64,000 bases of DNA from Gp6-AA40 sp963723495 (GTDB lineage: Bacteria; Acidobacteriota; Vicinamibacteria; Vicinamibacterales; UBA2999), in the NCBI GenBank assembly GCA_963723495.1, contig CAVRQR010000013.1, forward strand, positions 62,001-126,000, written 5' to 3'. Of this stretch, positions 1 to 9,549 are shown piece after piece. The notes under the pieces were generated by a model that worked only from the letters and a program-made list of their open reading frames with translations, made no database searches and was not told the DNA's origin. The translations under genes and the position numbers were made by a program. How positions within the stretch are numbered: position 1 is the first letter of the stretch; the number at the start of each line of letters is the position of its first letter.

Positions 1-2202
1 AACGGCCGCGTCACGATGACGTCCGATGCCGGAAGCTACGCGGTCGTCGCTGCCGCCGTCGATGCCAACTTCTTCGACACTGTCGATATCCGGCCCGTGC
101 GAGGGCGCACGTTCACTCCGAGCGAAGGCCGCTCGACCGACGCAGGCGGTCTCGTGGCGATTGTGAGCTATAGAGCGTGGCAGGACGTGTTTGGTGGGAC
201 CGAGGACATCATCGGCCGCGCCATCGCTGTCAACAATCTGCCGGCGACGGTGGTCGGAGTCGCGCCGCCGAACTTCCGCGGAACGATGGTCATGGAACGA
301 GCGGACGTGTGGCTGCCGCTGCTGATGTACTGGGGCACCTTTCCAGAAGAAGTGCGGCGACCCTGGATGACCAATCGCAGCGACACGCCGCTGGACCTGA
401 TGGGACGTCTGGCGCCGGGCAAGAGCGTCGCGGAGGCGCAGGCAGACTTCGCGACGATGCAGGCGCGGTTGAATCGCTCGTACCCCGTCGCCGATCGTCC
501 TCCGATCGCTATCGTGCGGTACGCGGCCACTGCCGGCGGCGTGCTTCCTGCGGGCGCACCGATGTTCCTCGCGATCTTCTCAATCGTCACGCTGCTCACC
601 GTCCTGATCGTGTCGGCGAACGTGGCGAACCTCATGTTGTCTCGGGCGGTCGTTCGCCAGCGCGAGACCGCCGTCCGTCAATCGCTGGGGGCGTCGCGAT
701 TCAGGATCGTGCGCCTGCTGCTGGCTGAAGGGCTGTCCATTTCCGTCGTCGCATGGCTGGCTGGCTGCCTGATGACGGTGTGGGCCACGCGCGCGATCCC
801 CCGCCTGCTGCCTCAGTCGCCGTTTGCCGAGTCAGGGCTCGACTTCACCCCGGACTGGCGCGTCGTCGCATACGCCATGGTGCTGGCGACGATTGGCACC
901 CTTGCCTTCAGCCTCGCGCCGGCGCTGCGCGTGTGGCGGCAGGACGCGTTACCGTGGCTGAAGGCAGGCGAGCACAGCGTCGCGGCGGGGCGATCCAAGT
1001 TGTCCGATGCGCTAGTCGTGCTGCAGCTCGCATTTTCAGTCGTGCTGCTCACGCTGGCGGGTTTGGCCACTCGTTCGGCGTCGCTCATGATGGTCGATCT
1101 TGGATTCGACTCGAGGAATCTGCTCCTGTTCACCGTGCGTACGACCGGCAGTGCGACGACACGGGATACCAATCTCGCGTTGATCGACCGGATCCAGGAA
1201 CGTTTGCGAAGCGTTCCCGGTGTCGAGCAGGTGTCGTACGTCCGCAGCCCGTCCTGGAGCCGGGAGATGGTCCGCACGGCAGACACACCCCAGGCCGTCC
1301 AGGCGACGGTGCACGTCGTCGGTCCCGAGTACTTTCAGACGATGGGACTCTCACCGACTCTGGGTCGGACGTTGACCGCAGGCGACCGGGATCGGCCCGA
1401 CCCGATGGCCGTCATCAACCAGAATCTCGCGGATGCGCTCTGGCCAGGCCAGAGTCCGATTGGCAGAACGATGACGTTCAGGGCGCTCACCTTCGGGGGG
1501 GTGAGCAACGTGCAGATCGAACGAGTCGAAGTCGCCGGCGTGACGCCGAATGCGTTCGTGACTGGTTTCAACCCCGAGCGGCCCGACGCTCGTCCCAACC
1601 TCATTTTCATCGCTGAGCAACGCGCGTTTGCAACGGAGCGCCGCGATCCTGCAGCGCCCGGCGAATTCACGTTCTACCTTCGACACGGCAGCTCCGCTCT
1701 TGAATCCGTCGCATCGGCGCTCGGGCCGACACTGCGCGAGCTCGAGCCTCGCGTCGCAATCGTGTCGACGCAGACGATGGGTACTCGACTCGAGGGGGTG
1801 ACTTTCACCGCGCGAATGATCGCAAGGCTGCTGCTCATCTTTTCCGTGGTCTCGCTGCTGATTGCGGCCATCGGCCAGTACGCCGTCATCGCGTTCAACA
1901 TGCGGCGCCGCATTCGTGAGTTTGGCGTACGCATCGCGCTGGGCGCCTCTGCGCGGCAGGTACTGGTGGCCGTCCTCGGCGAAGGCGTCACCCTGACGGC
2001 GATCGGCCTCGTTGTGGGTTTGCTGCTTAGCCTCGGTGTGGCGACCGCGGTGCGCGGAGCCTTATTCGGCGTGACGCCGACAGATCCCCAGACCTACATC
2101 GGCGTCTTTGCGCTTCTCGCGGTCGTTGCGCTGATGGCGTGTTGCCTGCCGGCGCGAGCCGCGACACGTGTCGATCCGGTTCAGGCCCTGAGACAAGAAT
2201 AG
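1..2202 (+). CDS. ADOP-type ABC permease, 5' truncated by window edge
   Basis: C-terminal 730 or so residues of a MacB/FtsX-like permease of the duplicated orphan (ADOP) type. The frame is open to base 1, so the ATG at base 16 is probably internal; the first transmembrane helix and part of the first periplasmic domain are missing. The first FtsX domain starts near residue 190 (ANVANLMLSRAVVRQRE, then LGASRFRIVRLLLAEG), followed by a second periplasmic MacB-like domain and a second FtsX domain with the family signature FGVRIALGASARQVL. It ends in ARAATRVDPVQALRQE, the usual ADOP terminus. Such permeases sit in the inner membrane and are inferred to work with an ATPase encoded elsewhere; the substrate is unknown. 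No frameshift is seen in the visible part. Confidence 0.9.
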   Translation, partial: NGRVTMTSDAGSYAVVAAAVDANFFDTVDIRPVRGRTFTPSEGRSTDAGGLVAIVSYRAWQDVFGGTEDIIGRAIAVNNLPATVVGVAPPNFRGTMVMERADVWLPLLMYWGTFPEEVRRPWMTNRSDTPLDLMGRLAPGKSVAEAQADFATMQARLNRSYPVADRPPIAIVRYAATAGGVLPAGAPMFLAIFSIVTLLTVLIVSANVANLMLSRAVVRQRETAVRQSLGASRFRIVRLLLAEGLSISVVAWLAGCLMTVWATRAIPRLLPQSPFAESGLDFTPDWRVVAYAMVLATIGTLAFSLAPALRVWRQDALPWLKAGEHSVAAGRSKLSDALVVLQLAFSVVLLTLAGLATRSASLMMVDLGFDSRNLLLFTVRTTGSATTRDTNLALIDRIQERLRSVPGVEQVSYVRSPSWSREMVRTADTPQAVQATVHVVGPEYFQTMGLSPTLGRTLTAGDRDRPDPMAVINQNLADALWPGQSPIGRTMTFRALTFGGVSNVQIERVEVAGVTPNAFVTGFNPERPDARPNLIFIAEQRAFATERRDPAAPGEFTFYLRHGSSALESVASALGPTLRELEPRVAIVSTQTMGTRLEGVTFTARMIARLLLIFSVVSLLIAAIGQYAVIAFNMRRRIREFGVRIALGASARQVLVAVLGEGVTLTAIGLVVGLLLSLGVATAVRGALFGVTPTDPQTYIGVFALLAVVALMACCLPARAATRVDPVQALRQE

Positions 2203-2418
2203 AAAAGCGGAACCACGGGTGATGCCGGCCCGTTCGATCCCTGGCGCGCGAAGCGCGCCCACCGTGGCCCGCTTGGGATCCCCGCGATCTCGGCGTTGGC
2301 AAACCATGAGCGAATGACGCTGCTTCGCGAGCCCTTGCACGAGCCTCCAGCTGTAGTCGAGACCTTCGCGATCTTCGAGCACTTCGTGAACTTCGTGGTT
2401 CCAGCGTACGATACGCGA
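2203..2418. other. Intergenic region with palindrome and low-complexity tract
   Basis: No convincing gene. It holds the perfect palindrome at 2243-2259 and, at about 2366-2400, a CTTCGTGAACTTCGTGGTT-like tract. I recall the complement of that tract as a recurring degenerate repeat in many environmental genomes. An open frame runs through it from 2296 into the next gene, but this leader looks like translated repeat rather than protein. Confidence 0.5.
2243..2259. repeat. Small palindrome, copy 1
   Basis: Perfect 7-bp stem GGCGCGC with GAA loop and GCGCGCC arm. The same 17-bp palindrome recurs at 15276-15292, also intergenic and also preceded by CCTT or CCCT. It resembles a REP-like or terminator-like hairpin but has no T-run. 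Confidence 0.6.
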
Positions 2419-3207
2419 ATGGAAGTCCGTGTCTATGGCAACACTCGTCGTCCCGGTGTCGGGATGCAGCCGCGGCGTGAAGGGTCGCGTCCGTTGCTGC
2501 CGCAGCACGCCCGGCATTGTCCGGTCCTCGAGGCAGGAAGTGCTCTTGGTTTCATGGTCTACGCTGCGCTCGAGCCGAAAGAGTCGCTCTACGTCGAGTT
2601 CGAAGGAGATGGACGGTACAGGTTCATCTATTACCTGCAGACGCAAGAGGGAAAACGCGCCCCCATCTTCCAGGTAACCATGAGCCTGTCGGTCGGCGGC
2701 ATCGGCATGATGAAGGAAGAGGTGACGTTCGTCGGGGCACCGATGCTGTCACGCGAAGCGGCACTCGCCGTGATGCGCGCATTCCTGGTTCCCGAGGATA
2801 TGGGGACGCCGGCTGGCGCCATCGCGCTGCGTGGCGCGACCAACTTCCAGACTCCCTCGGGCTGGGACACGGTCTACACACCGATCCTGAACATGATCGA
2901 ACGGCCGGTCGCACCGATGCTGAGCATCAGGGTCGAGACCGACTGGTACACGCACGAGACCGAGTTCCGCTACGTGCTGCAGCCGGGGGAGGGGATTACG
3001 GTGGAGCACAGCATCCCCATTGGACAGGTGTTCTTCGTGCCGCGCGAGCAGATCACGATGCGGCAATGCTCGGCCGATGAACTCAAGGCCATCGAGGCAT
3101 CACGCGAGGAGTTCAATCACCAGAAAGCCGCCGCCACACAACAGACGTCTTACGGCCTCAGCTACAGCCCTCACTATTTGCGACAGAGCCGCGCCCAGAA
3201 AGAGTAG
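2419..3207 (+). CDS. Conserved hypothetical protein
   Basis: Cytoplasmic protein of about 262 residues with no signal peptide or membrane segment. I do not recognise the family with certainty. The body is well-behaved coding sequence with stretches that look conserved, such as ARHCPVLEAGSALGFMVYAA, GWDTVYTPILNMIERPVAPM and HETEFRYVLQPGEGITVEH, so it is probably a real beta-rich domain. I chose the ATG at 2419 because the frame upstream to 2296 translates a low-complexity intergenic tract; no strong ribosome site decides this. It ends 9 bases before the GTG of the TIR gene, so the two are probably co-transcribed. The last 30 residues are polar and probably disordered. Confidence 0.6.
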   Translation: MEVRVYGNTRRPGVGMQPRREGSRPLLPQHARHCPVLEAGSALGFMVYAALEPKESLYVEFEGDGRYRFIYYLQTQEGKRAPIFQVTMSLSVGGIGMMKEEVTFVGAPMLSREAALAVMRAFLVPEDMGTPAGAIALRGATNFQTPSGWDTVYTPILNMIERPVAPMLSIRVETDWYTHETEFRYVLQPGEGITVEHSIPIGQVFFVPREQITMRQCSADELKAIEASREEFNHQKAAATQQTSYGLSYSPHYLRQSRAQKE

Positions 3208-3216
3208 TCGCCGCGT

Positions 3217-3960
3217 GTGGCACTGATCTTCGTCAGCTATCGACGGCATGACACCCAGAGCGCCACCGGCAGACTCTGTGACAAGCTCCAGGCGCATTTC
3301 GGCGCCGACCAGGTCTTTCACGACATCGAGTCGATCGAACCGGGCGACGACTTCACCGCAGCCATCACATCGAGGATATCGGCCAGTTCGGTCGTGCTGA
3401 TCATGATCGGCCGGCACTGGCTGGACGCGATCGGTCCTGATGGCCGGTCCCGCCTGTTCGATCCCGGCGACTACCTCTGCCTCGAGATCGCAACGGCCTT
3501 CGAACACAAGATCCCCGTGATCCCGATTCTCGTCGAAGGAGCCGCCATGCCTTCGGCCTCGGCCCTGCCTGCGCCCATCGTTGCGCTTGCCGCCAGGCAG
3601 GCGCACGAGATCACGGAGCAGCGGTGGCAGTACGACAGCGACCTCCTCGTCAGACAGCTCGAAGTGTTCGTCCCGCCCGAGCGCAAGGTGTTGGAAGAGG
3701 ACACGTCTACTCTGCGACAGACGCTTCTGCAGGCTGTCGCGGGCTGGCCCTCCGATTTCATTCAGTTGCTCGTGCACCCCCGCCGGCAGCTTGCGGCGCT
3801 GCTGAAGCACCCCAACTTTGTCCTGCGCGCGGCTGTGTTCTTCGCCATCTCGCACATCGCGGCCGCGTGGCTCTTCGTGCAGCAAGGATCTCGTGGCATC
3901 TGTGCCGGCGTTCGTGCTGAGTGGTGTGCCGAGGGCGCATTCATCCTGCTGGCGTGGTGA
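3217..3960 (+). CDS. TIR-domain protein with membrane-associated C-terminus
   Basis: N-terminal TIR domain, residues 1 to about 160: box 1 is IFVSYRRHD (4-12), box 2 is VFHDIESIEPGDDF (33-46), and Glu90 in DYLCLEIATAF sits where the catalytic glutamate of NADase TIR domains lies. A linker follows, then a hydrophobic segment near 205-220 (LRAAVFFAISHIAAAWLFV). GTG start directly behind the previous gene. The frame stops at 3960 inside what should be a membrane domain; matching hydrophobic sequence continues in shifted frames to 4401 (see next entry), so the natural protein was about 390 residues. Bacterial TIR proteins with an intact glutamate can cleave NAD+; this role is inferred from the motif only. 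Confidence 0.8.
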   Translation: MALIFVSYRRHDTQSATGRLCDKLQAHFGADQVFHDIESIEPGDDFTAAITSRISASSVVLIMIGRHWLDAIGPDGRSRLFDPGDYLCLEIATAFEHKIPVIPILVEGAAMPSASALPAPIVALAARQAHEITEQRWQYDSDLLVRQLEVFVPPERKVLEEDTSTLRQTLLQAVAGWPSDFIQLLVHPRRQLAALLKHPNFVLRAAVFFAISHIAAAWLFVQQGSRGICAGVRAEWCAEGAFILLAW

Positions 3961-4401
3961 TTCCACTCCACGTGCCAGCACGCGCGGTTCGCGCGCCGAG
4001 TCATGCCCCGTCCACGATGGCGCATGCTGGGGTCCATCCAATCCGTCGTGATGGTGCTGCTGGCGACAGGGGTCGCGGCTGATATGGACGGGGCTGACGC
4101 TCGCCAATCCGGACATCGGTCGTGAGCTGCGTCCGCTCGTCTATGCGGACGTGCCGCATCGAAGTCCGAGTCGCGCAGGTCATGGAGGTTTACGAAGCGT
4201 TCCATCAGCAGACCATTTCTTGCGGATTTCGCGCTCGCAATGGTGATCTGGTTGTATGCAGGCGGTTGGCTGCTGGTGGCGATCGGCGCGTTCCGTGACA
4301 TGTGGAGGATCTCCCGCCTTCGCGCCCTGGCGATTCTGATCCTGACGGCGGGGATGCTCTCGATCGCCGGAGCGATCGTCGTGTTGGCCGCCATGCTGTA
4401 G
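3961..4401 (+). pseudogene. Broken C-terminal membrane domain of the TIR protein
   Basis: Coding-like sequence continues beyond the stop at 3960 but hops between frames. Segments include a hydrophobic SIQSVVMVLLATGVAA at about 4030-4078, TLANPDIGRELRPLVYADV at about 4095-4155, VMEVYEAFHQQT at about 4180-4215, and two membrane helices from 4240 (MVIWLYAGGWLLVAIGAF and LAILILTAGMLSIAGAIVV) ending at TAG 4399-4401. The last part is in the same frame as the TIR domain. At least three shifts are needed, so this is either a decayed gene tail or a stretch of sequence errors. Confidence 0.6.
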
Positions 4402-4410
4402 CGATCGTGG

Positions 4411-5480
4411 CTACTTGCTCAGCGTGCGATACGCCAGCCGATCGGCGAAGAACGACCCGAGCCACAGGTCATCGCCCGCTCGCATCGCGATCGCGGTGCC
4501 GGTGAAGGACGGGGTTGCCGGTCCGCGCGCGACCTCGGTCACGGCCATCGTCTTCGGATCGATCGTCACGACCACGTAGCCGCGCGGGCACCTGATGCCT
4601 TCCTCGGTCTTCGGTGCCCCTCCGCACGCCGGCTCGTCGTCGAGCATGCCTGCCGTGATGAGTCGATTGTCGGCGGTCCAGCGGACGTTGTCCGGCCCGA
4701 ACTCCTTGAGCTGCGCCGTCCGAAGAGGTTTACCCGGAGTATTGCGCGCGTAGGCGATGATGCGCTTCGTCGTCGTCGACACGACGTAGAACTCGCGATC
4801 GTCAGGCGACGTCTCGATGCCGTTGTTGGCGGACAGCTCGGTCCCCGGTAACACACGGAACATCGCCTCGCCGGGCGCCCACGCTACGACCACTCCCGTG
4901 TTCCGCTGCGCGAACGCGTCGGCGAACGTCTTGCCCGGCTGAATGAGCACGGTTGCGACGAGCGAGCCGTCGGTGAACGCGGCGACGCTGTTGAGCGCCA
5001 TGTTGTTGGGCGTGAGTACGCAGCCCACCCATGCAGCCGCTGGCACAGCGCCGCTCATGTCGAGCTCGAACACCTCGACCGATTCGCGGCCGCCGTGGTT
5101 CGTGGCGTAAATGGTGTAGCGGCCGTTCGCCGCCGCACGCAGGCTCAAGCCATGCAGCACCGCCTGCTTCGCATCGAGCGGGCCAGGGCAGTTCGCATAC
5201 CTCGTTCGATCGGCACGCGCGTTCGCGGTGCCGCCGCCGTACAGGTTGCGCGCGGTCTTCGCCTGCGTGTCGACGGCATGCAGCCCACTGCCGGGCGCCA
5301 TCCCGCTGGCGATCATCCAGCGCGTGTTCGGGACAACGACGAGATCCTCGGGGTTCTGCACACCGCAGATGAAGTTCAACCCGCCTGACGGTGCGCATGC
5401 GGGTGGTCTTGTGCGTGAATCGAAAGGGAAGTACCGATCGCTGCACACGCGAGCGAGATGGCCAGAATCGTTGATCTCAT
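4411..5480 (-). CDS. Secreted SMP-30/gluconolactonase-like beta-propeller protein, frameshift near start
   Basis: The body from about 5385 down to 4411 is a beta-propeller protein of about 325 residues with features of the SMP-30/strictosidine-synthase-like class: GVQNPEDLVVVPNTRWM near the start, ANNGIETSPDDREFYV in the middle and TGTAIAMRAGDDLWLGSFF at the end. A signal peptide lies just upstream in another frame, starting ATG 5480 (MRSTILAISLACAAIG, then SIHAQ), and joins after a run of G around 5385-5395. I therefore place the start at 5480 with one frameshift; the GTG at 5448 in the body frame has no signal peptide and looks wrong. Substrate unknown. Two strong hairpins separate it from the upstream DUF1552 gene. 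Confidence 0.7.
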
Positions 5481-5500
5481 CTTGATCCTCGGCGGGTCCA

Positions 5501-5541
5501 CACAGTAGGCGGGTCTACAAAGCAAGACCCGCCCTACTGTG
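5501..5541. repeat. Intergenic hairpin, 16-bp stem
   Basis: CACAGTAGGCGGGTCT pairs with AGACCCGCCCTACTGTG around an 8-base loop, with one bulged C. Partial copies (GGCGGGTCC at 5491, GGGCGGGTCT near 5547) flank it. It could act as a terminator or a REP-like element; no T-run is present. Confidence 0.65.
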
Positions 5542-5567
5542 CGTGGGGCGGGTCTATTGAATCGTAG

Positions 5568-5589
5568 CGGCGAGTCTTCAGACTCGCCG
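5568..5589. terminator. Perfect 10-bp palindrome after the DUF1552 gene
   Basis: CGGCGAGTCT-TC-AGACTCGCCG lies 4 bases beyond the stop codon of the minus-strand DUF1552 gene. Stem strength and position fit a transcription terminator, but the T-tract of an intrinsic terminator is absent, so a REP-like role is equally possible. Confidence 0.5.
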
Positions 5590-5593
5590 TGCC

Positions 5594-6928
5594 CTAGAGA
5601 TCCAGACGTCCCGTGCTGGCACCCAGCTTGTCGATCTCGGCACCGGAAAGATGCGCCATCGCAAGCAGCAGGTTGGCGGTCGGTGCCTCCTTCGCTTCGA
5701 TGTGACGGTTGCCCTTCATCCGGCCGTGCGCACCGCCGACGACCACCCCGGGCGGGTTGCTGCGATCGTGCGCGTTGCCGTTGCTCATGCCGCTGCCCCA
5801 GTAGAGCAGTGAGTGGTCGAGCAGGTTGCCGTCGGCATCCTTGGTTGCCTTCAGCTTGTCGAGGAACTCGCTGAACTTCACGATCTGATAGGTGCAGAGC
5901 TTCGCGTACTTCGCCAGCTTCTCGGCGTCATTGCCGTGGTGCGAGATGCTGTGGTGCGTCTCGGGGATGCCGATGTGCGCGTAGCCGCGGTCGCTCGCCT
6001 CATGGCCGATCATGAACGTGAACACCCGGCTGATGTCGCCCTGGAAGGCCAGGTGCATCAGGTCGTAGGTGATCGTCATGTGATCGTCGAACGCTTCCGG
6101 CAGGCCGATGGGCGCTTCCGGGGTGCCTGTGATCGTGCTGAGGCGTGTCTCCATGCGATCGAGCTGCTGCTCGACCTGCCGGATGTTGCTCAGATACTCG
6201 TCGAGAATCGCGCGATCGGGCGCGCCGAGCGTGCTGCGCAGTTTCGACGTTTCGGCCATCACTGAATCGAGCAGGCTCTGCTTTTCCTTGAGCCGGGCGG
6301 TCCGCTGCTCTGTCGTGCCGGTCTCGCCAAACATCCGCTCGAAGGTGACGCGCGGGTTGATGCCGATCGGCAGCGGGCTGAAGTCGTCTCGCCACGAGAG
6401 GGCATTGAAGAACGTACAGGGGAAGCCGTCGCAGGCGCCCACGGCCGTTCCCATGTCTTCGGTGCCGACCTCGATCGACCGCAGCGGCGTATCGTCGGCG
6501 ACGGTGTCGGCAATGTACTGATCGAGCGTCTTCTTCGACTCGATCTTGCCGAACGCATCACCGCCGGCGCCCTTCGACCCGACCGGGCCGACGCCGTTGA
6601 GGAACGCTGAACTCGCCCCGAGGTGGACTGACTCACCCCACGGCGCCTTCATCTTGCTGACCGTGACCAGCTGATCGCGGAATCCCTCGAGCGGCTGCAT
6701 GACCGGCTTGAACTCGAAGTCGCTTCCCACCGTTGCCGGGTGCCATGTGTCGGGATACACGCCGTTCGGCATGTAAATGGCGCCAAACCGGAACGGCGTG
6801 CGCGCCGCCGTGTTCGACTGGGCCGTCAGCGCCGGCACCATCGCATCGAGCATGGGCAGCGCCATCGCGGCGCCAAAGGTACCGCGCAGGAACGTGCGGC
6901 GGGACAGATGCTTTTTCGTGATGATCAT
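5594..6928 (-). CDS. DUF1552 domain protein, probably Tat-exported
   Basis: Protein of 444 residues starting at ATG 6928. The start KKHLSRRTFLRGTFGAAMAL carries a twin-arginine motif, so export is probably by Tat. The family is unknown in function and is nearly always next to DUF1592-type cytochrome proteins, as here. Conserved-looking blocks include FRFGAIYMPNGVYPDTWHP, VGTEDMGTAVGACDGFPCTF, HHSISHHGND and LYWGSGMSNGNAHDRSNPPG. The ATG overlaps the inferred TGA of the upstream DUF1592 gene (ATGA), pointing to translational coupling. Last gene of a three-gene operon with the ankyrin protein. Confidence 0.88.
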   Translation of the reverse strand: MIITKKHLSRRTFLRGTFGAAMALPMLDAMVPALTAQSNTAARTPFRFGAIYMPNGVYPDTWHPATVGSDFEFKPVMQPLEGFRDQLVTVSKMKAPWGESVHLGASSAFLNGVGPVGSKGAGGDAFGKIESKKTLDQYIADTVADDTPLRSIEVGTEDMGTAVGACDGFPCTFFNALSWRDDFSPLPIGINPRVTFERMFGETGTTEQRTARLKEKQSLLDSVMAETSKLRSTLGAPDRAILDEYLSNIRQVEQQLDRMETRLSTITGTPEAPIGLPEAFDDHMTITYDLMHLAFQGDISRVFTFMIGHEASDRGYAHIGIPETHHSISHHGNDAEKLAKYAKLCTYQIVKFSEFLDKLKATKDADGNLLDHSLLYWGSGMSNGNAHDRSNPPGVVVGGAHGRMKGNRHIEAKEAPTANLLLAMAHLSGAEIDKLGASTGRLDL

Positions 6929-9549
6929 GGCTGCTCCACGAAGAGAATCCGGCTGAATCCGGACACGACGGTACCCTCGCTGTGGGAACGCCATTCGAGC
7001 GTTCCGGTAGAGACTGTGCGACCCTGGTTTCCGCCGGCTCCAGCCGGGTTCGCATCTGGAATGGTGCGCTTTCGACGATGCTCTGAACGATCGATTCCAG
7101 ACGATAGTTGTTCTGCGCCGCCTTCTTCACGATGCTCCGCACGACCGGCATATCGGACGGTTCGACCCCGCGCCCGAGTGCGTAGGTCATCAGCCGCTCG
7201 GTCAGGATGGTGGCAAATGCGTCAGGCCGGCTCAGGATGGCGTTGCGCAGTGCCGCCGGGCCGTCCACCTTGGTGCCGTCCGCGAGCATGCCGCCGGTGT
7301 CGATCGTGGCGCCACCTTCGCCGGTCTCGCGCCATTGCCCGACGGAGTTGAACCTTTCGAGTGCGAAGCCAGGCGGGTCGATCACCCGGTGGCAGGATGC
7401 ACACATCGGGTTGCTCCGATGGCGCTCGAGCTGCTCCCTGACCGTCTTCGGCGCGTCCTCTTTATTGCTCTCCTCCAGTGTCGGCACGTTCGGGAGCGGC
7501 GGCGGAGGCGGCGTATTGAGGAACGTCGAGAGGATGTACTTGCCCCGGTAGACCGGCGAGGTTCTCGTTGCGACCGAGGTCAGCGACAGCACGCTGCCAT
7601 GCCCGAGCAGGCCTCTGCGGTTCGGGTCGGTCAACTTCACCTGGCGGAACCTCGTGCCGTAGACGCCCGGGATGCCGTAGTGCCGCGCGAGGCGCTCGTT
7701 CAGGAACGTGTAATCAGCGCTCAGCAGCTCCAGCGCGCTGCGGTTCTCGCGCAGGATGTACCCGAACAGCATCTCCGTCTCGCGACGGAACGCGCGGCGG
7801 ATGTTCTCATCGAAGTCAGGGAACATCAACAGGTCGGGCTGAACCTTCGCCTCCAGGTTACGGAGCTGGAGCCACTGGCCGGTGAAGTTGTTGATCAGCG
7901 CATCGGCACGATCGTCGGCGACCATCCGACGAATCTGGGCCGCCAGCACACCGGGCTCACGCAGACGCCCGGCCGAGGCCAGGTTCATCAGCCGATCGTC
8001 GGGGATGCTGCTCCAGATGAAGAACGACAAACGCGAGGCGAGCTCGACGTCGCTGACCGGGTGGGCAGCGCCGGCGCGAACACCCGTGCGATCGCGCTCG
8101 ATTCGATAGAGGAACGAGGGGCTCGCCAGCACGCGCGACAGACCCGCACGGATCCCGGCGTCGAAGTCGCCGTTGGCCGCTCGCGTCTGCGTGTAGAACG
8201 TCATCGGAGGCTCGACATCGGCCGCAGTCACCGGACGACGATACGCACGCCGCGTCAGGTTGGTGAAGATCTTCTCGGCGCATGCGGTCTCGTCGGCCGC
8301 GGAGGCCGGTCGACACACGAAGATGCGCTCCCGGCTCGGTGACGACGCGCTGACGCCCTTGACGTTGTACGGTCCTTCGACGCCTACGACCTTCAGGCGC
8401 GCCAGCCCACCAATCATGTGCACTTCCTGGCTGTCGCGCTGTGACGGATGCCACACGTCCTGTCGCTGCGTCGGTCGCTCTTTCCAGGTGAAGCCGACCT
8501 CGTGCGGACCGGCGGTCACGGAGACCTTGCCTGCCATGCGCGCATCGACGAGTGCCTGGGCCTCGTTCATGTCCTTGGACTGGACCTCATGGTCCTTCTG
8601 GCCACCGACTTCTGCCGTATAGACCTCTTCGCCGTCGACGGTGATGACGAAGGTGTGCGGTGTCTCGAGACCCTCAACGCCGGAGTAGCCCTCTTCCACT
8701 CCTCGCACCAGACGCCCGAACAGCTTGTATTCGCCGTCGGCAGGGAAGACGTGGGTGATCTTGGTGCCGCCGCGTGTCCCTAGCGGAAGTCCCTCGATGT
8801 ATTTCTGCTGTGTGAACTCACGGCTGATCGAATACTCCGTCGTCCCCGGACGCACGCTGGGATCGCCGACGGCCATCGCGCTGATGCGCTGGGCGGCGGT
8901 GAGATAGCGCTCGAGCAGGAGAGGCGAAGTCCCGAGTGCCGAAGCAATGTTGTCGAAGCCGAAGTTGCCGCCGTCACTCGGCAGCAGTTCCGTGACATTG
9001 ATCTCGAGTGCCAGCAGATCGCGAATCGCGTTGCCGTACTCCGTGCGGTTCAATCGGTGAACGACGTAGCGACCCGGCGTACTCTTTCCCTGCCAGCCGC
9101 GATCGAGTGAGCCGGCGAGCCAGGTGGTGAAACCCACGTACTCGGCTTCCGTCGGGTGCGGTGATCCCTGCGGTGGCATGGCGCGCACGCTCAACTTGCG
9201 GAGCACGCGTTCCCACATTGCCGCCTGCGGAAGCAGGTTCGCCAGGTCCGCCGTCTCCATGTTCACCGGGTCATTGGCTGGCAACGGGTTGCGCGAGTTA
9301 TGGCAGGCCACGCAGTACCTGCTTGACCCAGGCTTGGTATTTCGACGCGTCTGCGGGCGAGGGAACCGGCTGGCTGGCCGTCGCCGGAGCGGCAGGCTTC
9401 GCCTGGGCCGGCGTGCCCGTGCGCGCGGGCTGCGTCTGCGTCGTCGCTTGCGGCTTTGCCGTCTCCGGACGCGCAGTCGATCCGCTCTGCGCCCAGGGCA
9501 CCGCGGCGCCCACCCAGATCAGCGCCGCGCAGGTGAGAACCTTCTTCAT
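6925..9549 (-). CDS. DUF1592/DUF1588/DUF1585/DUF1587/DUF1595 cytochrome-like protein, frameshifted at both ends
   Basis: Secreted multidomain protein. The signal peptide starts at ATG 9549 (MKKVLTCAALIWVGAAVPWA), followed by a Pro/Ala/Thr-rich linker; a frameshift near 9315-9330 leads into heme motif CVACH. Then come DUF1587 (NRTEYGNAIRDLLALEINV), DUF1595 (RAYRRPVTAADVE), DUF1592 (RLSFFIWSSIPDDRL), DUF1588 (SPVYRGKYILSTFLNTPPPP), a second heme motif CASCH and DUF1585 (LMTYALGRGVEPSDMP). The long frame covers 6633-9311, but its last 120 residues overlap the DUF1552 gene in the wrong frame. In another frame a TGA falls at 6925-6927, overlapping the DUF1552 ATG. The set is typical of planctomycetes and acidobacteria; electron transfer or sugar oxidation is only a guess. 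Confidence 0.82.

Noticed and set aside
16..60. ATG at base 16 as the start of the first permease
   Set aside because: The frame is open to base 1 and the protein would lack its first helix and part of the periplasmic domain.
3100..4116. 338-residue minus-strand open frame over the TIR gene
   Set aside because: Low-complexity Arg/His-rich translation with no domain; the plus strand has clear TIR boxes.
2419..4401. Calling the TIR gene and its neighbour a known defence system (such as Thoeris)
   Set aside because: No ThsA-like, SLOG, SMC or other recognised partner is present; the neighbour is unrecognised.
5440..5448. GTG at 5448 as the start of the SMP-30-like gene
   Set aside because: It lacks a signal peptide, while a good one begins at ATG 5480 in a neighbouring frame.
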